A DNA stretch of 64,000 bases from Pyrinomonadaceae bacterium (GCA_028284415.1 JANQRU010000007.1:620001-684000); one strand, 5' to 3'. Counted from the first letter of the stretch, positions 26,705 to 35,937 are shown. A program made the numbers and translations. The notes: generated from the sequence alone by a model not told the origin.

Positions 26705-28159
26705 TTGAAGATTTTACCTAAAATATTAATTGTCCTAGTGATTGTATTATCAATCGGTGCCGGACTTGTTTTCTGGAAAAGCCAAGTCGGCGGACATAGC
26801 GGAAATGAAGTTACAAAGATTACCAAAGAAGATTTTCAGCTTTTGATTAAAGATTTTAATCCGATGCAATTAAAAACGCTTTCGGAAAATCCTGAGCAGA
26901 AGAAAAAATTAGCTGAAGAGCTGGAAGAAATTTTAGCCATTGCTCAACAAGCCAGAAAAGAAGGGCTTGATAAAGAACCATACATAAAAAACGAATTAAA
27001 AAGTCTGGAAAAAGCCATCTTAGCAATAAATTATGACCAAAAAATAAATAAAGAAAAAGGTCAAAATCTTCCTCCATTGAGCTTCATAAAACAAGAGCAA
27101 ATTAATGATTTCTGGGCTGGTAAAGATGCCAAAGGAGCTTTGGGCGGACTTTTTGCTAAAGGTGCTGCTGCCCGCAGAGAGGCTCAGTTCAAGGAATTTA
27201 TTGATGCTAAACTCAAACTAGCGAGTAAACGCGGACAATTACAACCCGGACAAAAACCTTCCGAAGAAGAATTGAAACAAGCTAAAGAAGCTTTTGCTAA
27301 AACACGTATTTATTACAATGAAGCAAAAGATAAACTAGACAATATTGATTCAATGAAACCGGAAGAGCAAAAAGAGTGGAAAACATTCAAAGAATCCGTT
27401 GAATTGCAGACTAAGCTTCAGCAAGCACAATTTCTAACCCGAACCTATGTTCAGGATGTTTTAGCCAAAAAGCTTCAAGTAACTGACGAAGATATTGAGA
27501 AATACGTTAAGGAAGATAAAGAACTTTCTAAAATCATCAATGAAAAGAAAGGAAAAGCTGATGAAGTTATCAAAAAACTAAAATCCGGCGGTGACTTTGC
27601 TGAACTTGCTAAAGAATACTCTGAAGACCCTGGAAGTAAAGATAAAGGCGGTCTATATGAAGGTGTTGGTCCAGGACAATTCGACCCCGCTTTTGAGACT
27701 GCGGCAATGAATCTTAAACCGGGCGAATACACACAAGAACCCGTCAAGACAAAATTTGGTTTTCACGTCATCAAACTGATCAAAAAAGGCGAAGGTGAAA
27801 CCCCTGATGGTAAAAAACAGCCTACTTACGATGTTCGTCACATCTTGATCTCAACGATGAAAAAAGACCCTGAAAATCCACTTGCAAGGGACACACCGAT
27901 CGAAGATTTTGTCAGACAAAAGCTCGGACAGAAAAAACAAGAAGAAGCTCTTGCAAAGATCAAAAAGGAAAACAAGGTCGAAGTAGCAAAAGATTTTGAG
28001 ATTCCAAAAGTAAGCGAAGAGGAACTCAAGAAGATTCAAGAGCAACAACAAAAACAGCTTCAACAACAAATTGAGCAGATGCAAAAACAACAAGGCAATG
28101 CTCCACCTCCGCCTCCACCTACAACGGAAGAAGCTGCACCTAAAAAAGAAGAAAAATAA
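26705..28159 (+). CDS. Membrane-anchored parvulin-type prolyl isomerase, possibly permuted
   Basis: A 484-residue periplasmic folding factor of the PpiC/PrsA/SurA type. Residues 1-24 form a hydrophobic signal or anchor. A SurA-like helical region (about 35-260) follows. The parvulin core (281-362) has FAELAKEYSEDPGSKDKGG, FDPAFETAAMNLKPGEYT and KTKFGFHVIKLI. The strand normally found at the domain's start (VRHILI) is missing there and appears after it at 376-383 (YDVRHILIST), which suggests a circular permutation or a truncated second domain. The tail has a Gln-rich coiled coil (about 436-464) and six prolines (467-472). Start is TTG with AAGGAG upstream. A strong terminator follows. Confidence 0.9.
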   Translation: MKILPKILIVLVIVLSIGAGLVFWKSQVGGHSGNEVTKITKEDFQLLIKDFNPMQLKTLSENPEQKKKLAEELEEILAIAQQARKEGLDKEPYIKNELKSLEKAILAINYDQKINKEKGQNLPPLSFIKQEQINDFWAGKDAKGALGGLFAKGAAARREAQFKEFIDAKLKLASKRGQLQPGQKPSEEELKQAKEAFAKTRIYYNEAKDKLDNIDSMKPEEQKEWKTFKESVELQTKLQQAQFLTRTYVQDVLAKKLQVTDEDIEKYVKEDKELSKIINEKKGKADEVIKKLKSGGDFAELAKEYSEDPGSKDKGGLYEGVGPGQFDPAFETAAMNLKPGEYTQEPVKTKFGFHVIKLIKKGEGETPDGKKQPTYDVRHILISTMKKDPENPLARDTPIEDFVRQKLGQKKQEEALAKIKKENKVEVAKDFEIPKVSEEELKKIQEQQQKQLQQQIEQMQKQQGNAPPPPPPTTEEAAPKKEEK

Positions 28160-28171
28160 TGACTAATGGCT

Positions 28172-28214
28172 AGAGGATAACGGATAATTATTTTGAAATT
28201 ATCCGTTATCCTCT
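28172..28214 (+). terminator. Terminator with long perfect stem
   Basis: A 17-base perfect inverted repeat (AGAGGATAACGGATAAT / ATTATCCGTTATCCTCT) followed by TTCTATTTTTCC. It lies between the parvulin gene and the metallo-hydrolase gene, whose start is only 15 bases after it. Shares ATTATCCGTT-x-TCC with the hairpin near 54.2 kb. Confidence 0.85.
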
Positions 28215-28229
28215 TTCTATTTTTCCATT

Positions 28230-29063
28230 ATGCAATTTGGTGATTATCGAATAGAAATAATTCCTGATACGGAGTTCAGACTTGATGGCGGGGCAATGTT
28301 TGGCGTTGTCCCGCGTGTTTTATGGGAGAAGAAATGTCCGCCCGATGAATTAAACCGCATCAAGATGAATATGAATTGTTTATTCATCGAAACACCAAAT
28401 GAAAAAATTCTTATCGAAACAGGAATAGGCGAAAAATGGTCGGAACGGGAGACAAAAATGTATGGAGTTTTCCGCGAAAAGCCATTTACTCAAACTCTTT
28501 TTGAAAAAACAGGCTACGCACCTGAAGACATTACAATTGTCGTCAACACTCACCTGCATTTCGACCATGCAGGCGGAAATACTATTAGTAGTCAGCAGTC
28601 AGTTAAACCTCAATTTCCAAATGCATGCTATTTTGTTTCAAAATCAGAATTAGAACACGCCGAAAATCCACATGAACGAGACCGTGCTAGTTATTTGCCC
28701 GAGAATTGGCGACCTTTGCAAGAAAGCGGTCAACTTGAAGTAAAACCTGATAACTACGAAGTTGTCGAAGGTTTGAAGCTGCAAACTGTTCGCGGGCATT
28801 CGGAAACTATGCAAACCGTAAAATTAGAGCGTGGCGGAAAAAAGCTTTACGGTTTCGCCGATCTGATTCCAATGAGAGCACATCTTTCGCTACCTTGGAT
28901 TGCGGGCTTTGATCTTTATCCAACGGAAACTTTGGAAGCAAAGAGACGATTATTAAAACAGGCACTTGAAGAAGATTGGATTTGTCTTTTTTATCATGAA
29001 ACAGAAAACCCACTTTGCCGTCTGGAAAAAATTGATGGAAAAATTAAAAGCATCCCGGTTTAA
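28230..29063 (+). CDS. Metallo-beta-lactamase-fold hydrolase
   Basis: A 277-residue MBL-fold protein. The zinc-binding motif is THLHFDHAGGN (HxHxDH) around residue 108, with further likely ligands His in GHSETM (about 190) and HETEN near the end (YHETENPLCRLE). This combination is typical of the quorum-quenching-lactonase/glyoxalase-II-like subgroup; the substrate cannot be assigned. No signal peptide, so cytosolic. Starts just after the parvulin terminator, so it probably has its own promoter within or before the hairpin, or relies on read-through. Confidence 0.88.
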   Translation: MQFGDYRIEIIPDTEFRLDGGAMFGVVPRVLWEKKCPPDELNRIKMNMNCLFIETPNEKILIETGIGEKWSERETKMYGVFREKPFTQTLFEKTGYAPEDITIVVNTHLHFDHAGGNTISSQQSVKPQFPNACYFVSKSELEHAENPHERDRASYLPENWRPLQESGQLEVKPDNYEVVEGLKLQTVRGHSETMQTVKLERGGKKLYGFADLIPMRAHLSLPWIAGFDLYPTETLEAKRRLLKQALEEDWICLFYHETENPLCRLEKIDGKIKSIPV

Positions 29064-29138
29064 GGCAAAAATCAACTAAATGCTTCGTAATAAATATAGT
29101 TTGCATAAAAATCCACAAAAATTTCAAAGAGGTATTAA

Positions 29139-29798
29139 ATGAAATATTTACTCAAACTAGATAGAAATGTATTCACATTGCTCTTAGCAGTTATAATTAT
29201 CGGAGGAACTCAAACAAATCTTTTTGGACAGGTCAGAACTTCACCGACATACGAAAAACCTGACAAACGCAAAGTTTTATTTCCAAAGACCAAATTTAAT
29301 GCACAAGCCGCCAAAAAAGCACTTGAAAGAGGCAACGGGAAAATCATTGGTAAAGCCTGTGTTTATATGAACAAAAGGTTTTATCGTCCTCGCGGCGTGA
29401 GGGTGAGTTTGTATCCCGCAACTCCTTATATAAGAGAATTTTTTGAACTACGTAAGAAACATTCAAGCAAAAAAACTATAGTCAAATTCTCTGACAGAGC
29501 CTACAAAACAAGAATTGATACTCGCACCAACAATAGAGGCGAATTTCAGTTCACTGATATGAAACCCGGTAATTACATAGTTTATATGGCTTTTGATTTT
29601 AATGAGATCAGATACCGCAGAGAAAAAGCTGGTTCGGCAGTAGGAGTTTATGGTCGGACAAATGTCTATCGAAACAAAAAATACACAATTCCCAGACGAA
29701 GAGTTTTCGAGGAAAACGTCCAACTTAAAAAAGACGGTGAAACGAAAAAAATTACTCTGAAAAGAGGTTACAGCGGAGTTTTTAAAACAGGTTGCTAG
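29139..29798 (+). CDS. Secreted protein with a carboxypeptidase-regulatory-like fold
   Basis: A 219-residue exported protein. The N-terminus (about 13-35) is a signal peptide ending near NLFGQ. The central part has KIIGKACVYMNKRFYRPRGV, then TRIDTRTNNRGEFQFTDMKP, then GNYIVYMAF, the pattern of transthyretin/carboxypeptidase-regulatory beta-sandwiches (N-x-G-x-F-x-F ... M-x-P-G-x-Y-x-V). The protein is very basic and ends in Cys. No enzyme domain is attached, so a binding or structural role is inferred. Preceded by AAAGAGG; followed by its own terminator. Confidence 0.75.
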   Translation: MKYLLKLDRNVFTLLLAVIIIGGTQTNLFGQVRTSPTYEKPDKRKVLFPKTKFNAQAAKKALERGNGKIIGKACVYMNKRFYRPRGVRVSLYPATPYIREFFELRKKHSSKKTIVKFSDRAYKTRIDTRTNNRGEFQFTDMKPGNYIVYMAFDFNEIRYRREKAGSAVGVYGRTNVYRNKKYTIPRRRVFEENVQLKKDGETKKITLKRGYSGVFKTGC

Positions 29799-29830
29799 AA
29801 TTTAAGAGAAGCAAATAGCTATAACTACGA

Positions 29831-29862
29831 AAACAGGCTGAAATTAACTTTTCAGCCTGTTT
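29831..29862 (+). terminator. Rho-independent terminator
   Basis: Perfect 13-base stem (AAACAGGCTGAAA / TTTCAGCCTGTTT) with a 6-base loop, 32 bases after the upstream stop. The rest of the gap up to 30084 (about 220 bases) is AT-rich; I see no gene or clear promoter in it. Confidence 0.88.
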
Positions 29863-30084
29863 GCCGTTTTAAAGTATTTGTTGGAAAATTGTAACTTAAA
29901 TCAATAAGCGTTACTTGCTTAACAAATGCAAAATAGAAATATTGGATGGCACTAACCTGAATTTGAATTAGGATTTCTCATGACCAAATTCTTTTCAACC
30001 TCCATAACTGTTACGATTTTGCCACACTTTTGAATGTTTCGATTTTACATAAAAACTGAATACAAAAGATAAGGAGAAGAAGTT

Positions 30085-30735
30085 ATGAGAAAGTTTATAG
30101 CGTTAGCAGTTAATTTATTATTACTTGTCACCATCACATTTATAAATGTATCAGCACAAAATAAAAATGTTGAAGTTAAAACAGGACTCGTAACTTTGTA
30201 TGCAAAAGATCCGCTCGCACAAACTTTTTGCTTTAAAGACGGAAAATACGGAACAGTACTACAAGAAAACGAAGTGCGAAATCGTTGTAGCGATATTAGT
30301 TTTAACTCTTATATAAATAATTCATTTAGTGTTGGGATAGAAGGTGCAAGAAAAGGTAGAATCATCAATTTAGGAACAGCCGATGAACTTCAACAAAGAT
30401 ACAAATACAAGGAAACAATTGGAAAAGGACAAGGCTTTGCCTCCATTCAATTTCAGAATGGGAAAGTTTATATATTAAAAGAACGAAATCGTCGTCAACC
30501 TAATAAGCTTCAAGAACTATCTGAAGCTAATGAATTATTTAAGAATGATGGAAAAAGCAATGATAATATCTCTGCAAAACTTGGAGAGATTTATCTTCTA
30601 AGATTAAAAGACGGATACGAAAAAGGTTTTGAGAAAATAGTTAAGTTTATAGTCACAGATTATCAACCGGATAAGTTGGTTACGATACGTTGGCAAGTTA
30701 TTTTAGATATGGAAGATAACAACAAAGGAAAATAA
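30085..30735 (+). CDS. Secreted protein of unknown function
   Basis: A 216-residue protein with a clear signal peptide (FIALAVNLLLLVTITFINVS, cleaved after SAQ). The mature region is basic and mixed alpha/beta; two cysteines (FCFKDG and RNRCSD) could form a disulphide. No recognisable domain. AAGGAGAAGAAG precedes the ATG. The stop is 9 bases before the mtnP start, so both are probably on one transcript, without an obvious functional link. Confidence 0.75.
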   Translation: MRKFIALAVNLLLLVTITFINVSAQNKNVEVKTGLVTLYAKDPLAQTFCFKDGKYGTVLQENEVRNRCSDISFNSYINNSFSVGIEGARKGRIINLGTADELQQRYKYKETIGKGQGFASIQFQNGKVYILKERNRRQPNKLQELSEANELFKNDGKSNDNISAKLGEIYLLRLKDGYEKGFEKIVKFIVTDYQPDKLVTIRWQVILDMEDNNKGK

Positions 30736-30744
30736 TTTTATTAT

Positions 30745-31617
30745 ATGGAAAAAGTAAATATTGGAATAATTGGGGGCAGTGGTTTGTACCAGATGCCGGA
30801 ACTCAAAAATGTTAGAGAGCAAGAGGTTGAAACGCCGTTTGGTAAACCTTCGGATGCTTTTATTATTGGTGAATTGGAAGGCGTTACGGTGGCGTTTTTG
30901 CCGAGACACGGGCGTGGACATAAAATTACGCCGACGGAACTTCCCTTTCGGGCAAACATCTATGCGATGAAAATGCTTGGTGTGGATTATATTTTGTCGG
31001 TTTCGGCAGTTGGAAGTCTGCGTGAAGATTTTGCACCGACGGATTTTTGTATTCCTGACCAGTTCTTTGATAGAACTCGCGGACGCACGGAAGAATCAAC
31101 ATTTTTCGGCGAAGGAATCGTCGGACACATTACGTTTTCACATCCCGTTTGCGAAGAATTAGGCGATATTTTAGAAGCATCTTGCAAAACGGTTGAAGAC
31201 TTAAAAGTCCATCGCGGTGGAACGTATATCTGTATGGAAGGTCCCGCATTTTCGACAAAAGCGGAATCAAACGTTTATCGAAGTTGGGGAATGGACATTA
31301 TCGGTATGACCAATTTGCAGGAAGCCAAACTCGCACGCGAAGCCGAGATTGCTTATGCAACGCTTGCCCTCGTAACAGATTACGATTGCTGGCATGAAGA
31401 CCACGATTCAGTTTCAGTTGATATGGTTGTTGAATATCTAACAAAAAATGTTCGCAACGCTCAATTAGTCTTGAAAGAAGCGGTAAAACGAGTTGATGCA
31501 AAAGAAACCCCGAACCCGTTTGAAGGCGGAACGCAAAGTGCAATCTTCACTCAACCCGAACATTGGAATCCCGAAACAGCGAAGAAACTTGATGCTATAA
31601 TTGGTAAGTATAAATAA
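30745..31617 (+). CDS. mtnP: S-methyl-5'-thioadenosine phosphorylase
   Basis: A 290-residue purine nucleoside phosphorylase-family enzyme that cleaves methylthioadenosine to adenine and methylthioribose-1-phosphate in methionine salvage. Motifs: GIIGGSGLY at the N-terminus (phosphate loop), [38 protein letters not shown] and [18 protein letters not shown], the latter distinguishing MTAP-type enzymes; VTDYDCW provides the purine-binding Asp. Length is normal. It lies 9 bases after a secreted-protein gene and 45 before an AIM24-family gene. Confidence 0.95.
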   Translation: MEKVNIGIIGGSGLYQMPELKNVREQEVETPFGKPSDAFIIGELEGVTVAFLPRHGRGHKITPTELPFRANIYAMKMLGVDYILSVSAVGSLREDFAPTDFCIPDQFFDRTRGRTEESTFFGEGIVGHITFSHPVCEELGDILEASCKTVEDLKVHRGGTYICMEGPAFSTKAESNVYRSWGMDIIGMTNLQEAKLAREAEIAYATLALVTDYDCWHEDHDSVSVDMVVEYLTKNVRNAQLVLKEAVKRVDAKETPNPFEGGTQSAIFTQPEHWNPETAKKLDAIIGKYK

Positions 31618-31662
31618 GTAACAGGTGACATCAGTTGTTATCTAACAAAATTTGGAGGAAAA

Positions 31663-32355
31663 ATGAGCAAATATTCGATAAATGCATTTTTGAATGAAAC
31701 GGCACAGGATGATTCGGCACGCGAGCCGTTTGAACTCGAAAATCCGTATCTTTTAGAAGTCAATCTCAATGGTCGCGTCTGGGCAAAACTTGGTTCGATG
31801 ATCGGCTATACGGGCAATGTAAAATTTGAACGTATGGGAATGGCAGAAGGCGGTTTGGGCAAAATGTTTAAGCGTGCGGTAACGGGCGAAGCAAACCCTA
31901 TGATGAAAGCCGATGGGCAAGGGCGTGTCTATTTTGCTGACAGCGGAAAAAAAGTTCGCATTTTGTCTTTAGAAAATGAAATGCTTTATGTGAATGGAAA
32001 CAATATTTTGGCGTTTGATGATTCGATAAAATGGGACATCAAAATGATGAAACGTATGGCTGGAATGGCAGCCGGCGGTTTGTTTAACGTTGAGATTCAA
32101 GGCACTGGAAATGTTGCTATCACAACTCATTTCGATCCAATCACATTAGCAGTTCATCCAAATCAACCTGTTTATACTGATCCAAATGCAACGATTGCCT
32201 GGTCGAGTTCTTTGCAACCGGAAATTAAAACAGATATTTCTTTGAAAACGCTGTTCGGGCGAGGAAGTGGTGAATCATTTCAATTGGCATTTAATGGACA
32301 AGGTTGGGTTGTTTTACAACCATATGAAGAAGTTTATTATGCTCAAGCAGGCTAA
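31663..32355 (+). CDS. AIM24-family protein
   Basis: A 230-residue protein of the AIM24 family, a TNF-like trimeric beta-fold found widely in bacteria and in yeast mitochondria, function unknown in bacteria. Typical stretches are VWAKLGSMIGYTGNVKFER, KVRILSLENEMLYVNGNNIL and GTGNVAITTHFDPITLAV, ending in FNGQGWVVLQPYEEV. GGAGGAAAA is a good ribosome site. No signal peptide. It ends at a bidirectional terminator shared with the convergent DUF3060 gene. Confidence 0.88.
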   Translation: MSKYSINAFLNETAQDDSAREPFELENPYLLEVNLNGRVWAKLGSMIGYTGNVKFERMGMAEGGLGKMFKRAVTGEANPMMKADGQGRVYFADSGKKVRILSLENEMLYVNGNNILAFDDSIKWDIKMMKRMAGMAAGGLFNVEIQGTGNVAITTHFDPITLAVHPNQPVYTDPNATIAWSSSLQPEIKTDISLKTLFGRGSGESFQLAFNGQGWVVLQPYEEVYYAQAG

Positions 32356-32376
32356 TATTGCTTAATTTTTAAAGAT

Positions 32377-32413
32377 AAAAAAGACCATCAAATTTTCATT
32401 GATGGTCTTTTTT
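32377..32413. terminator. Bidirectional rho-independent terminator
   Basis: Inverted repeat AAAAAAGACCATCAA / TTGATGGTCTTTTTT with a 7-base loop, giving T runs on both strands. It lies between the convergent AIM24 and DUF3060 genes. Confidence 0.92.
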
Positions 32414-32425
32414 ATTTTCGTTTTT

Positions 32426-32944
32426 TTATTCTTTCGGTTTTCTTTCTTCAGATTCAGAACCCTCTTTTGGCGAAACGGTTTCCTTTTGTTTAGCGGAAGT
32501 GCTTGTTCCGCTTACGGATATTTTGGGCTTTCCGCCACCAATTCCCGATTCATAAGTAACTTTATTGCTGATGCCGCGAACGATTATTTGCCCGACCTTT
32601 TCGACAAAAACTTTGTTTGAAACACCATCAACCGTAATTTTTTTGCATTCGCCGGTCAGAGTAATCACATTTGCCGTCGAATCTTTATCAAACTCAACCT
32701 CTCTTTTTTTGCAAGGGTATGAATTGCTAACTCCCGTGTCAGAAAAAAGAAGCGTGCCACCTTCAACGCCATCATCTTCAACAGGTTTGTCAGAAGTCGT
32801 GGTATCTTTTGTTTCCGATTTATCTGATGTTGTGTTCGATTGTGAACTGCTAGTGTTTTCTTTTGACTTAGGAATTTCTCTTAATTCGTAATTACAACCA
32901 AATGAAAATAAAGCTAAAGCTAAAATAAATATAAATACTTTCAA
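32426..32944 (-). CDS. DUF3060-domain lipoprotein
   Basis: A 172-residue exported protein. The signal (FIFILALALFSFGC) ends in Cys17, an imperfect lipobox that suggests a lipoprotein. A Ser/Thr/Lys/Asp-rich linker (about 25-62) follows, then a DUF3060 beta-rich core: LTGECKKITVDGVSNKVFVE and IIVRGISNKVTYESG, with repeated GxSNkV-like turns typical of the family. The C-terminal 25 residues are charged. Function unknown; members are small surface proteins. Monocistronic. I see no other feature in the 170 bases up to the next, divergent gene. Confidence 0.82.
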   Translation of the reverse strand: MKVFIFILALALFSFGCNYELREIPKSKENTSSSQSNTTSDKSETKDTTTSDKPVEDDGVEGGTLLFSDTGVSNSYPCKKREVEFDKDSTANVITLTGECKKITVDGVSNKVFVEKVGQIIVRGISNKVTYESGIGGGKPKISVSGTSTSAKQKETVSPKEGSESEERKPKE

Positions 32945-33114
32945 AGTTAAAAATCTCCTTGTAAATGCTTAGTTTTTCAAAATTATTTGTTATGATAACA
33001 CTATATTTTACTAACTCAATAAAAATAGCTGTTTGGAAAATTCAAACCTTTATTTTTTTGCAGGCATCTTAGATTGAGTTAATTTAGATAAAAATATTTC
33101 CATTATATTTAGTT

Positions 33115-33573
33115 ATGAAAAAAGCATTGTTAGTTTTTAGTTTTATATTTTTGATATTTTCGGTTTCAGCTTTTGCTCAAAAGGATAAAGACAAACAAAT
33201 TCCGATTGATATTCTTTTAGAGCAGGACGCAAAGCATAATCTGAAAGTCGCTTGGCAATATTTTAGACTGAAAAAAGCTTACAAAGCTTCTCTAATGCGA
33301 ACCGAAGAAACAATTGCCGCTCATCCAACTTTTTCAAAAATGGATGAAGTTCTGTATCTTGCGGGTATGAGCAGCTACTATCTTTCTGAAGGTAAAGGCA
33401 AACAAAAAATAAATCTTGCGATGCTGAACAAGGATGACCAAAAAAGGTATGCCCCGAAGAGACTACGTGAAGATGCCATCGCACTTTTAAATCAACTAAT
33501 TACAGATCACCCCGACAGCAAGTATGCCAAGAAAGCGAAGAAAACGTTGAAAAAAATAGATCCTAAAGAATGA
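33115..33573 (+). CDS. Exported TPR-like (BamD-like) protein
   Basis: A 152-residue protein with a signal peptide (MKKALLVFSFIFLIFSVSAFAQ). The mature part is helical with TPR/YfiO-like features: KAYKASLMRTEETIAAHPTF, VLYLAGMSSYYLSEGKG and LREDAIALLNQLITDHPDS followed by KYAKKAKKTLKK. BamD proteins, which help insert outer-membrane proteins, have the same repeat style but are longer (about 240-280 residues) and lipidated; this one has no lipobox, so it is only BamD-like. Its stop overlaps the next start (ATGA). Confidence 0.7.
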   Translation: MKKALLVFSFIFLIFSVSAFAQKDKDKQIPIDILLEQDAKHNLKVAWQYFRLKKAYKASLMRTEETIAAHPTFSKMDEVLYLAGMSSYYLSEGKGKQKINLAMLNKDDQKRYAPKRLREDAIALLNQLITDHPDSKYAKKAKKTLKKIDPKE

Positions 33574-33947
33574 ACTTAAACCAAGTTACAGTTTATTCAA
33601 AAGACGTAAAAAAAGCAGTCGAGTTTTATCAAAAACTTGGACTGCTTTTGATTGTGGACTCAATTCCCCGCTACGCCCGCTTTGAATGTCCCGTTGGAGA
33701 TTCTACATTTTCCCTTCATGAAACCGATAAAGAAACAATTAATCAAAATACCGTTCTTTATTTTGAATGCGAAAACTTAGATGAAAAAGTTTCTGAACTA
33801 AAACAAAAAGGAATCATATTTGAACAAGAACCGACCGACCAAACATGGCTTTGGCGAGAAGCATATTTGAGAGATTTAGATGGTAACAAAATAATCCTTT
33901 TCCACGCCGGAGAAAATCGTAAAAATCCGCCTTGGCGACTGGAGTGA
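33570..33947 (+). CDS. VOC-family (glyoxalase/bleomycin-resistance-like) protein
   Basis: A 125-residue vicinal-oxygen-chelate fold protein: NQVTVYSKDVKKAVEFYQKL opens the first beta-alpha-beta-beta-beta module, and LWREAYLRDLDGNKIILFHA closes the second. The usual first metal ligand His is replaced by Gln (LNQVTVY), and the last ligand position falls at ILFHAGE. Metal binding and activity are therefore uncertain; substrate unknown. Translationally coupled to the TPR-like gene by a 4-base overlap. Confidence 0.85.
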   Translation: MNLNQVTVYSKDVKKAVEFYQKLGLLLIVDSIPRYARFECPVGDSTFSLHETDKETINQNTVLYFECENLDEKVSELKQKGIIFEQEPTDQTWLWREAYLRDLDGNKIILFHAGENRKNPPWRLE

Positions 33948-34056
33948 TATATTGCATACATTCCTATAAACACTGAGCCATCTTTGCATCAATTACATTC
34001 AGACTTTATAATTTCAAACTTTGATTAAATAATTATCTAGGAGCAAATTTTAATAC

Positions 34057-34992
34057 ATGTCTTTAACAGTAGTAGGTTCAGTTGCGTTTGATGCGTTGGA
34101 AACACCATTTGGTAAGCGTGACAAAATTTTAGGTGGTGCGGCGACGCATTTTTCGCTTTCAGCTGGTTATTTTACAGATGTAAATGCGGTTGGTGTTGTT
34201 GGGAATGATTTTGGTGAGGATGAATGGGCGGTTTTTGAGCGTCATAATATAAACACCGATGATATACAGGTTGTCGAAGATGGTGAGACTTTCTTTTGGA
34301 GTGGGCGTTATGAATACGATATGAATGTGGCTCACACGCTAGACACACAGCTTAATGTTTTTGAAACGTTTGATCCACAGCTATCTGAAAACTCAAAAAA
34401 CACACGACTTCTCTTTTTGGCAAATATTGTCCCAATGCTTCAAAAAGGCGTCCGCGAACAATCAAATGCGGAATTTGTGGCGATGGACACGATGAATTTC
34501 TGGATTGATTCAATGAAAGATGCCGTGATCGATACGATGAAAGTCGTTGATTGCATAATCATTAATGATGCGGAAGCACGCCAATTAGCTGATGAACCAA
34601 ATATTCACAAAGCTGCCAGAAAATTGATGGAAACGGGCGGTTTGAAAGCTGTTGTAATCAAGCAGGGCGAATACGGTGCGGCATTATTTACCGAAAATTC
34701 CTTCTTTGCACTTCCGGCTTACCCACTCGAATCAGTTTTTGATCCTACCGGAGCAGGGGATACATTTGCAGGCGGATTTATGGGCTATCTGGCAAGTCAC
34801 GACAAAATTGATGAGGATACAATGCGTCGTGCAATGGTTTATGGAACGGTTATGTCTTCATTTAATGTTGAAGAATTTGGAACTGAAAGAGTTGATCGTT
34901 TAACACACGAAGAAATAAACCAGCGCTTTTCAGATTTCAAACGATTCACGCATTTCGAAGAAATTCTTTTTGAAAGAGCAACTTCTGCCTAA
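34057..34992 (+). CDS. PfkB-family carbohydrate/nucleoside kinase
   Basis: A 311-residue ribokinase-fold kinase. The N-terminal substrate region has GGAATHFSLSAGYF (the PfkB signature-1 Gly-Gly), and signature 2 is DPTGAGDTFAGGFMGYLA with the catalytic base Asp in GAGD. The sequence VAMDTMNFWIDSMKD in the middle resembles a subgroup often annotated simply as sugar kinase. The phosphate acceptor cannot be read from sequence. A TAGGAGC ribosome site lies upstream; a strong hairpin follows. The roughly 110 bases before it hold nothing I recognise. Confidence 0.9.
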   Translation: MSLTVVGSVAFDALETPFGKRDKILGGAATHFSLSAGYFTDVNAVGVVGNDFGEDEWAVFERHNINTDDIQVVEDGETFFWSGRYEYDMNVAHTLDTQLNVFETFDPQLSENSKNTRLLFLANIVPMLQKGVREQSNAEFVAMDTMNFWIDSMKDAVIDTMKVVDCIIINDAEARQLADEPNIHKAARKLMETGGLKAVVIKQGEYGAALFTENSFFALPAYPLESVFDPTGAGDTFAGGFMGYLASHDKIDEDTMRRAMVYGTVMSSFNVEEFGTERVDRLTHEEINQRFSDFKRFTHFEEILFERATSA

Positions 34993-35018
34993 TTTCGCAG
35001 ATAATATATTGTGTAAAG

Positions 35019-35059
35019 TTATAGCCGACATTTAAGGTTGTTTAAAATGTCGGCTATAA
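35019..35059 (+). terminator. Rho-independent terminator
   Basis: Stem TTATAGCCGACAT / ATGTCGGCTATAA (13 bases) with a 15-base loop whose T- and A-rich edges can extend pairing. It begins 27 bases after the PfkB stop. The trailing ATTTGG is only weakly U-rich. Confidence 0.75.
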
Positions 35060-35160
35060 TTTGGTTGATTATCGGATTTTATAATCTATTAGAAATTTTA
35101 TCCCATCAATAAACGTAAATTCCCACAAATAATTTATATCTTTGTATTTTTGTATTTAGA

Positions 35161-35937
35161 ATGGCACAAACAAAAGCTGAAGTAACTACTAATTCATCAT
35201 TTTTTATCAAAAATTATCTGACTTTAATCATAGTTTTGATAGTTTTGGTCTGTATCTCAATTGGAATTGCACTAGCTTTTTCAGCTCAATATCTTGACGC
35301 TTCACAAAAATGGTTTCTGATCTCAACCCTCATAATTTTTGCATTTTTTAGTGTTTCAATTTCGACTTGGCTGATATTACGCCATTCACGAAAGTTAATT
35401 GTCAGCGAAAAAGATGATGAACTTGATTGGACGGTTTCTTCCCCTGAACTTCAAAAACGAAATATTAACAATGAAGTCAAGGAATTATCCCGAATTATGG
35501 AGATTCCTTCGGAACAGATGAGCGATCTACGTTCTGCGTATATCGTTGCCGAAGATTTGGCTCTCAGAAAAGTTCAGGACGAAGCCCAAGTGCCACTAAA
35601 GAGACATGTAAACATTGGAAATACTGGTTTTAATGCCATCTATTTCAAGGATGACCTAGCCACCTGTGTTGATGTAACATTTCTCGTTACACCCGAAGTT
35701 CCACAAGATAAAATTAATCTCATCTTAAGGAAAATCTCTTCTGCAAAAGCAACCTTTAATCGTATCCGCGAAGGTTCAAAAATGCGTTTATTGCTTGTTC
35801 TTGTAACCCAACTCGACCAAGAATCAGAAGCAAAACTACGCTCAACAATTGTTAGTAAGTTTTCCTCAACTCCTGTAGATGTGGACATACGATTGCTTGA
35901 TTTCCAAACCTTACAAAAGGTTTATGCAGAAAATTAA
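35161..35937 (+). CDS. Membrane protein of unknown function with two TM helices
   Basis: A 258-residue protein. Two transmembrane segments are clear: about 19-40 (LTLIIVLIVLVCISIGIALA) and about 52-73 (WFLISTLIIFAFFSVSISTW). A soluble domain of about 180 residues follows, probably cytosolic, with ELSRIMEIPSEQMSDLRSAY and AIYFKDDLATCVDVTFLVTP, then MRLLLVLVTQLDQESEAKLR. I do not recognise the family. It is a single gene between a terminator and fabI, with about 100 featureless bases after it. Confidence 0.7.
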   Translation: MAQTKAEVTTNSSFFIKNYLTLIIVLIVLVCISIGIALAFSAQYLDASQKWFLISTLIIFAFFSVSISTWLILRHSRKLIVSEKDDELDWTVSSPELQKRNINNEVKELSRIMEIPSEQMSDLRSAYIVAEDLALRKVQDEAQVPLKRHVNIGNTGFNAIYFKDDLATCVDVTFLVTPEVPQDKINLILRKISSAKATFNRIREGSKMRLLLVLVTQLDQESEAKLRSTIVSKFSSTPVDVDIRLLDFQTLQKVYAEN

